In this document: piece by piece, positions 6,379 to 15,708 of the stretch
Layout of the letters: every line of letters begins with the position of its first letter
Numbering within the stretch: position 1 is the first letter of the stretch
NCBI GenBank assembly: GCA_030654805.1
Contig: JAURWR010000100.1
Location: forward strand, 1-34,979
Length of the DNA: 34,979 nt
From: Burkholderiaceae bacterium
GTDB lineage: Bacteria; Pseudomonadota; Gammaproteobacteria; Burkholderiales; Burkholderiaceae_C
Reading direction: 5' to 3'
Notes under the pieces: model-generated
The model's input: only the letters and a program-made list of their open reading frames with translations
Databases searched by the model: none
Told to the model about the DNA's origin: nothing
Position numbers and translations under genes: made by a program

Positions 6379-7296
6379 ATGCCTTACGCCACGCTCGACT
6401 CCCTGCCCGATGCCCTGATCGACGGCCTGCAGGCCGGCACGCTCGCACCCTACCTGGGCCCGCTCGTGCTGAGCCTGTGCCCGGCGGTGCCGGTGCCGGC
6501 CACGCCGCTGGACCTCGCGACCTTCCTCAACGCGAAGACCTCGGTGCCCGGCAAGATCCGCAACCGGCTGACCGCCGTCGCGCAGTTCATCGAGAACTTC
6601 AAGCATCGCAAGACGCTGGTCACGGCGATGAACGAGGCCTTTGCCGCCACGCCGGAACCGTCGCCGCTGCACCGCTGGCTGGCCGCGCTGCCGTCGCCGG
6701 TGATCGTCGACACCTGGTACGACGACACGATGCGCGGCGCGCTCGCCGCTCGCAGTGGAACGGTGCCCCCAGACGCCTGCGGCGTCGCCCCCCGAGGGGG
6801 TGTCAGCGCCTTGGGGCGGCCCGGCGCCGCTGACTGGGCCGAGGTGCAGGGGCTGTCGCAGTCTGAACACTTCGGCACCTGGACCGGCTGGTACACGGCC
6901 GCCGGCGAACTGAGCCCGGACCCGATCGAGACGACCACGGTGCTCTACAAGCCCTGGGGTGCGCACGGCCCGGCCAGCAACTACCTGGTCTCGGACACCG
7001 ACTACGTCGAGGTGCTGACCGAGATCGACATCCAGACGCCGATCCCGGCGCTGGTGCAGCAGCGGCGTGCCGAGTTCGGGTTCGTGTTCCTCGGCTGCCG
7101 CTTCAACGACCAGCTGCCGCGTGCCTTTGCGCGCCAGATCATGAAGCGCTCGAAGGGCCCGCACTACGCCGTGCTGCCCGACGAACCGACGCGCATGGAA
7201 GCGCGCTTTCTCGAAGAGCAAGGCATCACCCGCATCGCGATGCCGCTGGCCGACGTGGCGGCGCAGCTCACGGCGGGCGTGGCCGTCGCTGCCTGA
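6379..7296 (+). CDS. SIR2-like protein (SIR2_2 type) with an in-frame repeat insertion
   Basis: A 305-residue protein resembling prokaryotic SIR2_2 proteins: a glycine turn 'YLGPLVLSL' near residue 14, 'PSPLHRWLAALPSPVIVDTWYDD' around 94-116 (the usual TTNYDD position reads D-T-W-Y-D-D), 'YKPWGAHGP' where family members have KxHG, 'LVSDTDYVEVL', and 'FGFVFLGCRFNDQLPRAF' (the LFLGYSxxD motif). Catalytic-site residues look altered, so NAD hydrolysis or deacylation is uncertain. Residues about 126-151 (6754-6831) are translated from the dispersed hairpin repeat and interrupt an otherwise normal sequence without breaking the frame. ATG 6379 is chosen over the upstream in-frame start because it follows AAGGA and clears the preceding stop. 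Confidence 0.7.
   Translation: MPYATLDSLPDALIDGLQAGTLAPYLGPLVLSLCPAVPVPATPLDLATFLNAKTSVPGKIRNRLTAVAQFIENFKHRKTLVTAMNEAFAATPEPSPLHRWLAALPSPVIVDTWYDDTMRGALAARSGTVPPDACGVAPRGGVSALGRPGAADWAEVQGLSQSEHFGTWTGWYTAAGELSPDPIETTTVLYKPWGAHGPASNYLVSDTDYVEVLTEIDIQTPIPALVQQRRAEFGFVFLGCRFNDQLPRAFARQIMKRSKGPHYAVLPDEPTRMEARFLEEQGITRIAMPLADVAAQLTAGVAVAA
6763..6831. repeat. dispersed G/C-tract hairpin repeat inside a coding sequence
   Basis: The segment has a C-tract, a perfect 6+3+6 hairpin (GACGCC-TGC-GGCGTC at 6772-6786), then CCCCCCGAGGGGG. The hairpin plus flanks (AGACGCCTGCGGCGTCGCCC, and three further C) is identical to the reverse complement of bases in the 32962-32990 copy. It lies in frame within the SIR2-like gene. 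Confidence 0.85.
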
Positions 7297-7372
7297 ATGC
7301 ATGCCTGAATGCGCGCCTGCGCCCCCCGGCATTTCTGACCCCATCCCACCTGTCATTTCAAGGAGACCTTCC

Positions 7373-7672
7373 ATGACCACACTCACCATCCTCCCGTCCG
7401 GCAAGACCTTCGAGTTCAGCGCCGGTGCCAACCTGCTGCAGTCCATCCTCGACGCCGGTGAGAAGCTCGTCAGCAAGTGCGGCGGGGAGGCCAAGTGCGG
7501 TGCCTGCCACCTCTCCGTCACCGAGGGCCGCAAGGGCGTCTCGAAGATCACGGCGGCCGAGAACGCCAAGCTCGACACCCTCGTGGGCATCGGCAGCAAG
7601 TCGCGCCTGGCCTGCCAGATCACGCTGCTGGGCACCGAGCCCGTCACGGTCGAACTGCTCAGCGGGATTTGA
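7373..7672 (+). CDS. 2Fe-2S ferredoxin, nif-associated
   Basis: A 99-residue plant-type ferredoxin. Ligands are C36-x5-C42-x2-C45 and C81 (in 'SRLACQ'), the canonical fold pattern. It starts at ATG 7373 with AAGGAG at 7360-7365, a strong ribosome binding site. In-frame ORF extension upstream to 7301 is not supported. It likely carries electrons to nitrogenase maturation or to neighbouring flavoproteins: the genes that follow encode an FAD enzyme and an Fe-S oxidoreductase subunit. Which partner it serves cannot be seen. Confidence 0.9.
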   Translation: MTTLTILPSGKTFEFSAGANLLQSILDAGEKLVSKCGGEAKCGACHLSVTEGRKGVSKITAAENAKLDTLVGIGSKSRLACQITLLGTEPVTVELLSGI

Positions 7673-7676
7673 GAGG

Positions 7677-7745
7677 GCCCCCACGTCGCTGCGCTCCTGC
7701 CCCCCGAGGGGGCGCCTCCTGGTCGCCCGGGGAACCCGGGCTTGG
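7677..7745. repeat. dispersed G/C-tract hairpin repeat (variant)
   Basis: Downstream of the ferredoxin stop the sequence reads GGGCCCCCACGTCGCTGCG, then a CCCCCCGAGGGGG turn (near 7702-7714), then CCCGGGGAACCCGGG, a perfect 6+3+6 dyad. The architecture matches the other copies, but the internal dyad differs. It fills part of the 159-base gap before the FAD enzyme gene and could act as an attenuator. Confidence 0.65.
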
Positions 7746-7831
7746 GGAGTGGCTTGAGGGGGCGGACTCGCTGCGCTTCGTCCTTCGTGCTCTGGGCTGG
7801 GTCGGTCGTATTGTTTTCGTTGGGAGATTTC

Positions 7832-9529
7832 ATGCTCGACGTTGCCATCATCGGTGGAGGGCTGTGCGGTCTGGCGCTGGCGCACAGCCTGCAGGCGCGC
7901 GGGTGCGACTGGCGCCTGTTCGAGGCGCGTGAACGACTGGGCGGCCGGGTGCTGACCGCGAAGGCGGGCGACGGCACACCGGTCGATCTGGGCCCGACGT
8001 GGTTCTGGCCGCACACCCAGCCCACGATCACGCGGCTGGTCGCCGACCTCGGGCTCACCAGCTTCGAGCAGCTCGACGACGGTCGGGTGCTGCATCTGTG
8101 CGACCCGAACCGTGTGCCGCAAACCGTCTCGCTGACCGAACAACTGGTGCCGGCCGACGACCCATCGACGCCCGCCACGGCCGGGGCAGTGCACGGCGGT
8201 GCGCGGCGTGTGGCCGGGGGTGTCGGCGCGGTGATCGATGCGCTGGCCCTGCCGTTGCCAGGCGCGCGCCTGCGTGCGGGTCATCGCCTCGAAGCGGTCG
8301 TCGACCACGGCGATTTCGTCGAGCTGCGTCTGCGTTTCGGGGAAGCGTCCTACTCGGTCAACGCGCGTCGCGTGGTGCTCGCGCTGCCACCGCGAGTGGC
8401 CGACGCCAGCGTGCAGTTCGTTCCCGATCTGGCGCCGGACGTCCGTGCCGCCTTGCAGGCCACGCCGACCTGGATGGCCACCGCCGCCAAGGCCGGATTC
8501 ACCTACTCACGCGCGTTCTGGCGTGACGGTGGCCACACCGGCAATGCCTGGGTGAGCCACGCCCAGGCGATGCTGTCCGAAGTGTTCGACGCCTGCGATC
8601 CGCCCGAGGGCGCGGCTCGCTCACCCGGCGCCGCGCTGGCCGGTTTTGCCGCGTTGAATGTCGCGCAGCGAGAGAGCTTCGCGCGCGGCCGCGACCTGCT
8701 GCTCGAAAGCCAGATGGTCCAGCTCTTCGGGCCCGAGGCGGCCGACCCGGCGCTGCAGCCGCAACGGTTCTGGCACGACTGGGCGCTCGACACCGAAACC
8801 TGCAGCCCGATCGATCGGGCCTCGGACGCGCTGCCGGTCGGCAGCCACCCGCACCATGGCGATCCGGTGCTGGCCGAAGCGCACTGGGACGGAAGGCTTC
8901 ATTTCGGTGGCTCGGAGACCGCGCGTCAGGGCGGCGGCTATCTCGAAGGGGCGCTGGTCGCCGCAGGCCGGCTGCGCCGCCAGTTGCTGGCCGGCACGAT
9001 GGACACGTTCCGACCTCGCGAAGCCGCCAACGACAGGCTCGACGTCAGCGAGCGGGATGCCGGCAACGAACAGCACCTCGAACGCTTCGCTGCCTGGGTG
9101 GCCTCCGAACACGGCCACGCGATGGCGCGCTACCGCGAGCGCGTGCACCAAGCCCTGTCGCAGCAGGAAGCCGACGGCCTCACGCAGCGGTCGGTCGTGT
9201 CGTCGATCGAGTCGATCTATGTCGCTGCCCTGCAGCAGCTCGACACGCTGCCGCTCGTGACTGCGCACCTGTCCGTCGAGAACCCCGGCCGCTGTGCGCT
9301 GACGCCGCGCGTGCTCGAACTGTTCACCGGTCGGGCGGACCAGTTGCTTGCCGACGCGGTGATTTTCAACAACACCTCGTGCGCGCTGTCGAATTTCCCG
9401 TTCGAACATCGCCCCAGCGGTGACTACGTTCGCAGCATCCGCCGCGATCTGGCCTCGGCCTGGCAGTCGTTCAGCGCGGCGGCCAACGAGCGCCTGCTGG
9501 CCAAGGCGCGCAGCGTCGTGTCGGCCTGA
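7832..9529 (+). CDS. FAD-dependent amine-oxidase-type oxidoreductase with extra C-terminal domain
   Basis: A 565-residue protein. Residues 1-395 are a flavin amine oxidase: dinucleotide-binding 'AIIGGGLCG' at 5-13, 'LFEARERLGGR' ending the second strand, and near the end 'LHFGGSETARQGGGYLEGAL', the FAD pyrophosphate-binding motif. From about residue 396 to the end lies an additional mostly helical region ('ANDRLDVSE...' to 'KARSVVSA') that standard amine oxidases lack; it contains 'NNTSCALSNFPFEHRPSGDY'. Start ATG 7832 follows GGGAG at 7821-7825. No signal peptide is seen, so it is cytoplasmic. The downstream Fe-S protein starts 7 bases after the stop, which suggests the two form an electron-transfer pair. 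Substrate unknown. Confidence 0.8.
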   Translation: MLDVAIIGGGLCGLALAHSLQARGCDWRLFEARERLGGRVLTAKAGDGTPVDLGPTWFWPHTQPTITRLVADLGLTSFEQLDDGRVLHLCDPNRVPQTVSLTEQLVPADDPSTPATAGAVHGGARRVAGGVGAVIDALALPLPGARLRAGHRLEAVVDHGDFVELRLRFGEASYSVNARRVVLALPPRVADASVQFVPDLAPDVRAALQATPTWMATAAKAGFTYSRAFWRDGGHTGNAWVSHAQAMLSEVFDACDPPEGAARSPGAALAGFAALNVAQRESFARGRDLLLESQMVQLFGPEAADPALQPQRFWHDWALDTETCSPIDRASDALPVGSHPHHGDPVLAEAHWDGRLHFGGSETARQGGGYLEGALVAAGRLRRQLLAGTMDTFRPREAANDRLDVSERDAGNEQHLERFAAWVASEHGHAMARYRERVHQALSQQEADGLTQRSVVSSIESIYVAALQQLDTLPLVTAHLSVENPGRCALTPRVLELFTGRADQLLADAVIFNNTSCALSNFPFEHRPSGDYVRSIRRDLASAWQSFSAAANERLLAKARSVVSA

Positions 9530-9536
9530 GCAGTCC

Positions 9537-11029
9537 ATGCCGTTCCAGGCACTCGATCTCCAGCTCGACTGGACCCCTTACTACAGCTACGGCGAGGGAG
9601 ACGCCTACGCCGCGCTGCCGGCGCACGGCGCCGGGTTCGGCAAGGCCGCCGCGCTGTGCATCGGCAGCCGCCAGTGTCAGAAGGCCATCGGACAAGCCGG
9701 CGAGAAGGGGGTGATGTGTCCGAGCTTCCGCGTCACGCAGGACGACCTGCACAGCACGCGCGGACGGGCGGCGCTGCTGCGCGATGCGTTGAACGGCACG
9801 CTCGGCGATCGGCCCTTCGTCGATGGCGCACTGGACGCCGCGATGGCACTGTGCGTGGCCTGCAAGGGCTGCAAGCGCGAGTGTCCGAACGGGGTCGACA
9901 TGGCTGCGCTGCGCGCCGAAACACTGGCTCAGCGCTGGGCCGGCGGGCAGCGGATGTCGCTGCGCGCGCGTCTGTTCGCGGACTTGCCGCACTGGTTGCC
10001 GCGTCTGCGGGCCTGGCGCTGGGCCGTCCTGCCCGCACTGGCGTTGCGCGAACGGATCCCCTTGCTGGCACGCGCCGTCGAACGCGTTCTGGGCATCGCG
10101 GCGCGGCGCTCGCTGCCGCGGCCGGCGGCCCGGCCTTTCCTGACGCACGCCACGGCCTCGGTGGCGCCGAGCGAGGCGTCGTTGCCGGAGGTGGTGCTGC
10201 TGGTCGACTGCTTTGCCAATCACCTGGAGCCCGATGTCGCGCATGCCGCACTGAGCCTGCTCGAATCGAGCGGCAACCGAGTGCACCTGCTGCGCCCGAC
10301 GGACGGCGGTGCGGCGCTGTGCTGCGGCCGCACCGCGTACTCGTCGGGACGCATCGATGCGGCGCGGGCACACGCGCAGCGTCTGCTCGACGCGCTGGCC
10401 CCGCATGTGGCGGCGGGGCGCAGCGTGGTCGGCCTCGAACCCTCGTGCCTGAGCATGCTGCGCGACGAAAACCACCAGCTCGGGCTCGACGCGTCCCGCG
10501 TCCAGGCCGTGTCGAAGGCGTCCTTGATGCTCGAAGAATTCCTGGCGCGTGAGCTGGAGGCCAAGCGCTGGGTTCCGGGAACCCCGAGGCCTTCGGCGTT
10601 GACCGATCCCCGGAGCGCGGAAAGCGGTGCAGATCCAGATCGGCCCGCGCCAGACCGGGCGCAGCCCGGCGCTGATCAGCCGCCCATCCAGGTGCTCGTC
10701 CACGGCCACTGCCACCAGAAGGCGTTCGGCACGCTGAAGGCGCTGCGCAAGGTGCTCGGCGCGTTGGCGGGCGTGCAGGTCGACTGGGTCGAGTCGAGCT
10801 GCTGCGGCATGGCCGGCAGCTTCGGCTACGAGGCCGAGCATTACGACCATTCGATGCGGATGGCCGAGCTGGCGTTGCTGCCGGCCGTGCGCGCCGCGCA
10901 GCCCGAGGCGCACGTCGTCGCCAGCGGCACCAGTTGCCGGCAGCAGATCCGCGATGGCGCCGGGCGCGACTCGCTGCACCTGGCGCAGCTGCTGCATCGG
11001 CTGCTGGCCGCGCCCAGCGGATCCGTTCG

Positions 11030-11033
<4 letters not shown>
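9537..11033 (+). CDS. Fe-S oxidoreductase with two CCG domains (GlpC/GlcF/HdrD-like)
   Basis: A 498-residue protein. A first cysteine cluster near residues 40-62 ('CIGSRQCQKAIG' to 'VMCPSF') and a second, 'CVACKGCKRECPNGVD' near 105-120, bind 4Fe-4S clusters. Two CCG domains follow: 'VDCFANHLEPD' to 'ALCCGRTAYSSG' to 'EPSCLSM', and 'VHGHCHQKAFG' to 'ESSCCGMAGSFGYE' to 'SGTSCRQQI'. This is the layout of the Fe-S subunit or domain of glycerol-3-phosphate, glycolate and D-lactate dehydrogenases. Residues 343-383 are a Pro/Arg/Asp-rich linker between the CCG domains that looks foreign. It starts 7 bases after the flavoprotein stop and overlaps selO by ATGA (11030-11033). Confidence 0.82.
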
Positions 11034-12475
<1,442 letters not shown>

Positions 12476-12491
12476 TGCCCGGAGCCCCGAC

Positions 12492-14231
12492 ATGAAACTG
12501 CAACTCGACCGCCCCCACGTGCTGGCCCTGGCGGGTCGATTCCCCGCGCTCGGCGAGGGCCTGCAGGACCAGCTGCGCTTTGGCCACCGCATCGAGCTGC
12601 GTTCGCACACCCTGCCGATCGAGGCGCTCGAATTTCTCGCCCGGCTCTATGAGGACGCCGGCGCCGCGCTGGCCGGTCGCGCCGCGCCCTCGCACGATCT
12701 GCTCGGGCGCGCCTCGCAGGTGCGCGGCCTGGTCGCAGCGCTGCGCAGCGAGTCGCCGCGCTTCGGGCCCGGTGATGCGCTCGAAGCCGTGCTGCCCGCG
12801 GTGGTGCGCTACCTCGCGCAGGACAGCGCGCGCGGCTGGCTGTTCGCGGCCAACGTCGCCGGCAAGCCGCTGGCGTGGGTGCCCACGCGCATCGACTTTG
12901 TCATCGGCTCGTCTGAAGAGCTGGGCAAGGTCATGGTCGAGCTGAAGGCGAACGCGCGCGGCGCGCTGATCTCGCAATCGCTGCGCTTCACCGAGGCCGA
13001 CCTGAACGGCAAGACGGTGGCCGAAATGCTGGCGTCGAAGGGTTTCCTGAAAGAGACGCCGGAGCTGCTGGCCGCCTACGACGCTTCGGCTGCGCGCTAC
13101 TTCGACTGGCGCGGGCACTACGGTGGCCAGTTCGCGGGGCAGGGCGTCGCCTTCCTGGCCGAAGACCCGAGCGCCACGCACCGCGACTCCGACTGGACCC
13201 GCAAGGACCAGGTGATCCTGAGCGCCGGTGGCAATGCGGCACGCCTGGTCAACGACGAAGGCATCCTGCCGCCGCGCAGCACCGGACTCGAGTCGCCCGG
13301 CGACATCCTCGCGCCGTACCTGCGCCGCGCCGCGAAGAGCAGCGACTACGACTGCGAAGAGGAGGTCAAGGCGCTCGACGCCAGCCTGCCCGCACACCTG
13401 TTCAAGCAACTGCCGGTGCAGGCGTACCTGTTCCTGTTCCACCTCGAACTGCACCAGCACCTGTGGGTGCACGTCGACGACATCGCGCCCTACGTCTACC
13501 AGCCGATGCTCAAAGACAAGCTGGTGCTGCCCCCCGAGCAGACCGAGCTGATCGACATCCTGACCGCCGAGATGGACGTGCTGCAGGACGACGTCGTGGC
13601 GGGCAAGGGCGGCGGCACCACCGTGCTGTGTGCGGGCCCACCGGGCGTGGGCAAGACGCTCACTGCCGAGGTCTATGCCGAAGTCACCGGCCGGCCGCTG
13701 TACCGCGTCCACTCCGGACAACTCGGGTTGAGCGTCGGTGCGATGGAGACGGCATTGAAGGAAGCGCTGACCCGTGCGCAGCGCTGGGGCGCGGTGATGC
13801 TGATCGACGAGGCCGATGTCTATATCCGCAAGCGCAGCGACGACATCGCTGCCAACGCGGTGGTCGGCGTGTTCCTGCGCGTGCTCGAATACTTCGATGG
13901 CCTGTTGTTCCTGACCACCAACCGCATCGACGACATCGACGAGGCCATCGTCTCGCGCTGCATCGCGCTGATCCGCTACCACTCGCCCGATCAGCTGGCG
14001 CGCGAACGCATCTGGCGCGTGATGGCCGAGCAGTTCGGGCTGGCGCTCGACGACGCGCTGATCACCACGCTGGCCGCCTGCTACCCGCAGGCCAGCGGTC
14101 GCGACATCAAGGGTCTGGCCAAGCTGGTGGCCAAGTTCTGCGTCCACAAGGCGGCGCTGCCGACGCTCGACGTATTCGCCCGTTGCGCGATGTTCCGTGC
14201 ACTCGATGCCAACCCGGTCGAGGCGGATTGA
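12492..14231 (+). CDS. AAA+ ATPase, nif-associated
   Basis: A 579-residue protein. Residues 1-350 are an unrecognised N-terminal region, probably a substrate-binding domain. The AAA+ module follows, with Walker A 'GPPGVGKT' at 382-389 (K388), Walker B 'VMLIDEAD' with D439/E440, 'FLTTNRIDDIDEAIVSRC' carrying sensor 1 and the arginine finger, and 'ASGRDIKGLAKL' as sensor 2. Such ATPases remodel or unfold partners. The start ATG is 16 bases after the selO stop, and the stop overlaps the next start by one base (TGATG 14229-14233). A role in moving or remodelling a nif factor is inference. Confidence 0.85.
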   Translation: MKLQLDRPHVLALAGRFPALGEGLQDQLRFGHRIELRSHTLPIEALEFLARLYEDAGAALAGRAAPSHDLLGRASQVRGLVAALRSESPRFGPGDALEAVLPAVVRYLAQDSARGWLFAANVAGKPLAWVPTRIDFVIGSSEELGKVMVELKANARGALISQSLRFTEADLNGKTVAEMLASKGFLKETPELLAAYDASAARYFDWRGHYGGQFAGQGVAFLAEDPSATHRDSDWTRKDQVILSAGGNAARLVNDEGILPPRSTGLESPGDILAPYLRRAAKSSDYDCEEEVKALDASLPAHLFKQLPVQAYLFLFHLELHQHLWVHVDDIAPYVYQPMLKDKLVLPPEQTELIDILTAEMDVLQDDVVAGKGGGTTVLCAGPPGVGKTLTAEVYAEVTGRPLYRVHSGQLGLSVGAMETALKEALTRAQRWGAVMLIDEADVYIRKRSDDIAANAVVGVFLRVLEYFDGLLFLTTNRIDDIDEAIVSRCIALIRYHSPDQLARERIWRVMAEQFGLALDDALITTLAACYPQASGRDIKGLAKLVAKFCVHKAALPTLDVFARCAMFRALDANPVEAD

Positions 14232-14587
14232 TGTACCACCGCTCGCTCTACGACATCGTGATGGAGACCGGCCGCTCGATCGGCCTGCTGACGAAGGAAA
14301 TGCAGGGCGAGGACGAGCTGTTCGCCAGCGCGCTCACGCTGCGCGCGGTCGAGGCGCAGCTGCTCATCATGGCGCACACGCTGGGCAACGTCACGCCGGC
14401 GCTGCACCAGCGCCTGATACAGGTCGACTGGATCGGCTGGGCTGCGTTGCACGACAAGCTGCGCAACGGCGTGCAGCCGCGCCGCGAAGAAATCTGGTAC
14501 GCCGTCAACGGCCTGGTGCCGCAGACGATGGCCCTGTTGCTGGCGCTGCGGCGCAAGCAGCCGGTGTGGTTCGAAGTCGGCTACTGA
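14231..14587 (+). CDS. degenerate HepT-like protein coupled to the AAA+ gene
   Basis: A 118-residue all-helical protein. The pattern of helices, 'LYDIVMETGRSIGLL' at the start and 'VDWIGWAALHDKLRNGV' followed by 'EEIWYAVNGLVPQTMALL', resembles HepT-type (DUF86) proteins, where the central motif is R-x4-H-x-Y. At the corresponding place this protein has H74-x4-N79-x-V81, so none of the three active residues is kept. It is therefore not expected to be an RNase, and it has no nucleotidyltransferase antitoxin beside it. It is coupled by TGATG to the AAA+ ATPase and may be its adaptor. The HepT relation is my pattern reading and could be wrong. Confidence 0.5.
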   Translation: MYHRSLYDIVMETGRSIGLLTKEMQGEDELFASALTLRAVEAQLLIMAHTLGNVTPALHQRLIQVDWIGWAALHDKLRNGVQPRREEIWYAVNGLVPQTMALLLALRRKQPVWFEVGY

Positions 14588-14604
14588 GATTGAAGGACAC
14601 GGTC

Positions 14605-15582
14605 ATGGCAACTCCCCGACTCGGCTATCTGTGCCTGTGCGAAAACCCCAGCGCCGAAGACGGCCGCGCGCTGATCCGCCAGTTCGTGCTGGTGCGCGAG
14701 GCCGACCGCATGGGCTACGACGACATCTGGCTCGGCGAACACCATCATGACCGTGCGTGGCCGAGCGGCGCGGTCACGGCCCTGCTGGGCCACCTGGCGG
14801 CCGTCACCTCGAAGGCACGCATCGGGTCGATGGTGCTGGCGCCGGCCACGCGCGATGCGTTTCAGCTGGCCGAGGACGTGGCCACGATCGATCTGCTGTC
14901 GAAGGGCCGATTCGAGTTCGGCGTGGCCCGCGGTCTGGCGTGGGCCGGCAGCCCGAACGCCGCGCCCGCCGACGCGGTCGAAGCGCGCAGTCGCCTGCGC
15001 CGTGCGATGGCGCTGATCCAGGACCTGCTGGCCGGCCAGCCCGTGCCGGGCCTGGCCGGTGTCGCGCCCGTGACCCTGGTGCCGACCCCGGCGCAGCAGC
15101 CGTTACCGGTGTGGGTCGCCAGCGGCGACGAGTCCCTGCTGCGCCACGCGGCCGAGCGCGGCTGGGGCCTGATGGCGGCCGCCACGCACAGCCGGGCGCG
15201 CGTGCAGCGCGCGGTGCAGATCTACACCGACGCCAGCGGCGGCCGTGCACCGGCGCTCGTACTGGCGCGCTTTGCCTGCACCGCGCCCACGCGCGACGAA
15301 GCGGTGGCGATCGCGCAGCCGTATTTCGATACCTTCGCCGCGCGGGCGCGGGCCACCGGATGGGGCGCGAATCGCGATCGCTCGATCGCCTGCGATGCGC
15401 AGGCGCTGCTCGACGAGTCGCTGATCGGCAGCCACGCCGAAGTGGCCGCGCAGTTCAAGGCGCTGGCAGACACTTGTGGCGCGAGCCGCGTGGCCATCGT
15501 GCCCACCAGCGCGCAGTTCGACACCCACAAACACATCCTGGCCGACTTCGTCGACGAGGTGCGGCCGCTGTTCGAGGAGTGA
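14605..15582 (+). CDS. LLM-class (luciferase-like) flavin-dependent oxidoreductase
   Basis: A 325-residue luciferase-like monooxygenase-fold protein. Visible: 'YDDIWLGEHHHDRAWPSGA' (the E-H-H motif typical of the family, about residues 38-55), 'IGSMVLAPATRDAFQLAEDVATIDLLSKGRFEFGVARG' (FMN-binding strand and loop), and 'LPVWVASGDESLLRHAAERGWGLM'. These enzymes use FMN or F420; FMN is likelier in a betaproteobacterium. LLM enzymes are known passengers of nif clusters, but the substrate is unknown. It is 17 bases after the HepT-like gene and is the last gene of the tightly packed operon. Confidence 0.85.
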   Translation: MATPRLGYLCLCENPSAEDGRALIRQFVLVREADRMGYDDIWLGEHHHDRAWPSGAVTALLGHLAAVTSKARIGSMVLAPATRDAFQLAEDVATIDLLSKGRFEFGVARGLAWAGSPNAAPADAVEARSRLRRAMALIQDLLAGQPVPGLAGVAPVTLVPTPAQQPLPVWVASGDESLLRHAAERGWGLMAAATHSRARVQRAVQIYTDASGGRAPALVLARFACTAPTRDEAVAIAQPYFDTFAARARATGWGANRDRSIACDAQALLDESLIGSHAEVAAQFKALADTCGASRVAIVPTSAQFDTHKHILADFVDEVRPLFEE

Positions 15583-15708
15583 CGCCGGCGGCCGGCCTTG
15601 CCGGGCGGCACCTCGACCCAGCGTGCGGGGGTAGGCAATCGCCAGTGCCTCGGTCGCGGAGCGCGGCGCATACTGCCTGAGGCGAAAGAGACGCCATGGA
15701 GGCCGTGC

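Noticed and set aside
14231-14587. Active HepT/MntA toxin-antitoxin pair
   Set aside because: The R-x4-H-x-Y motif is lost and no MntA-type nucleotidyltransferase gene lies beside it.
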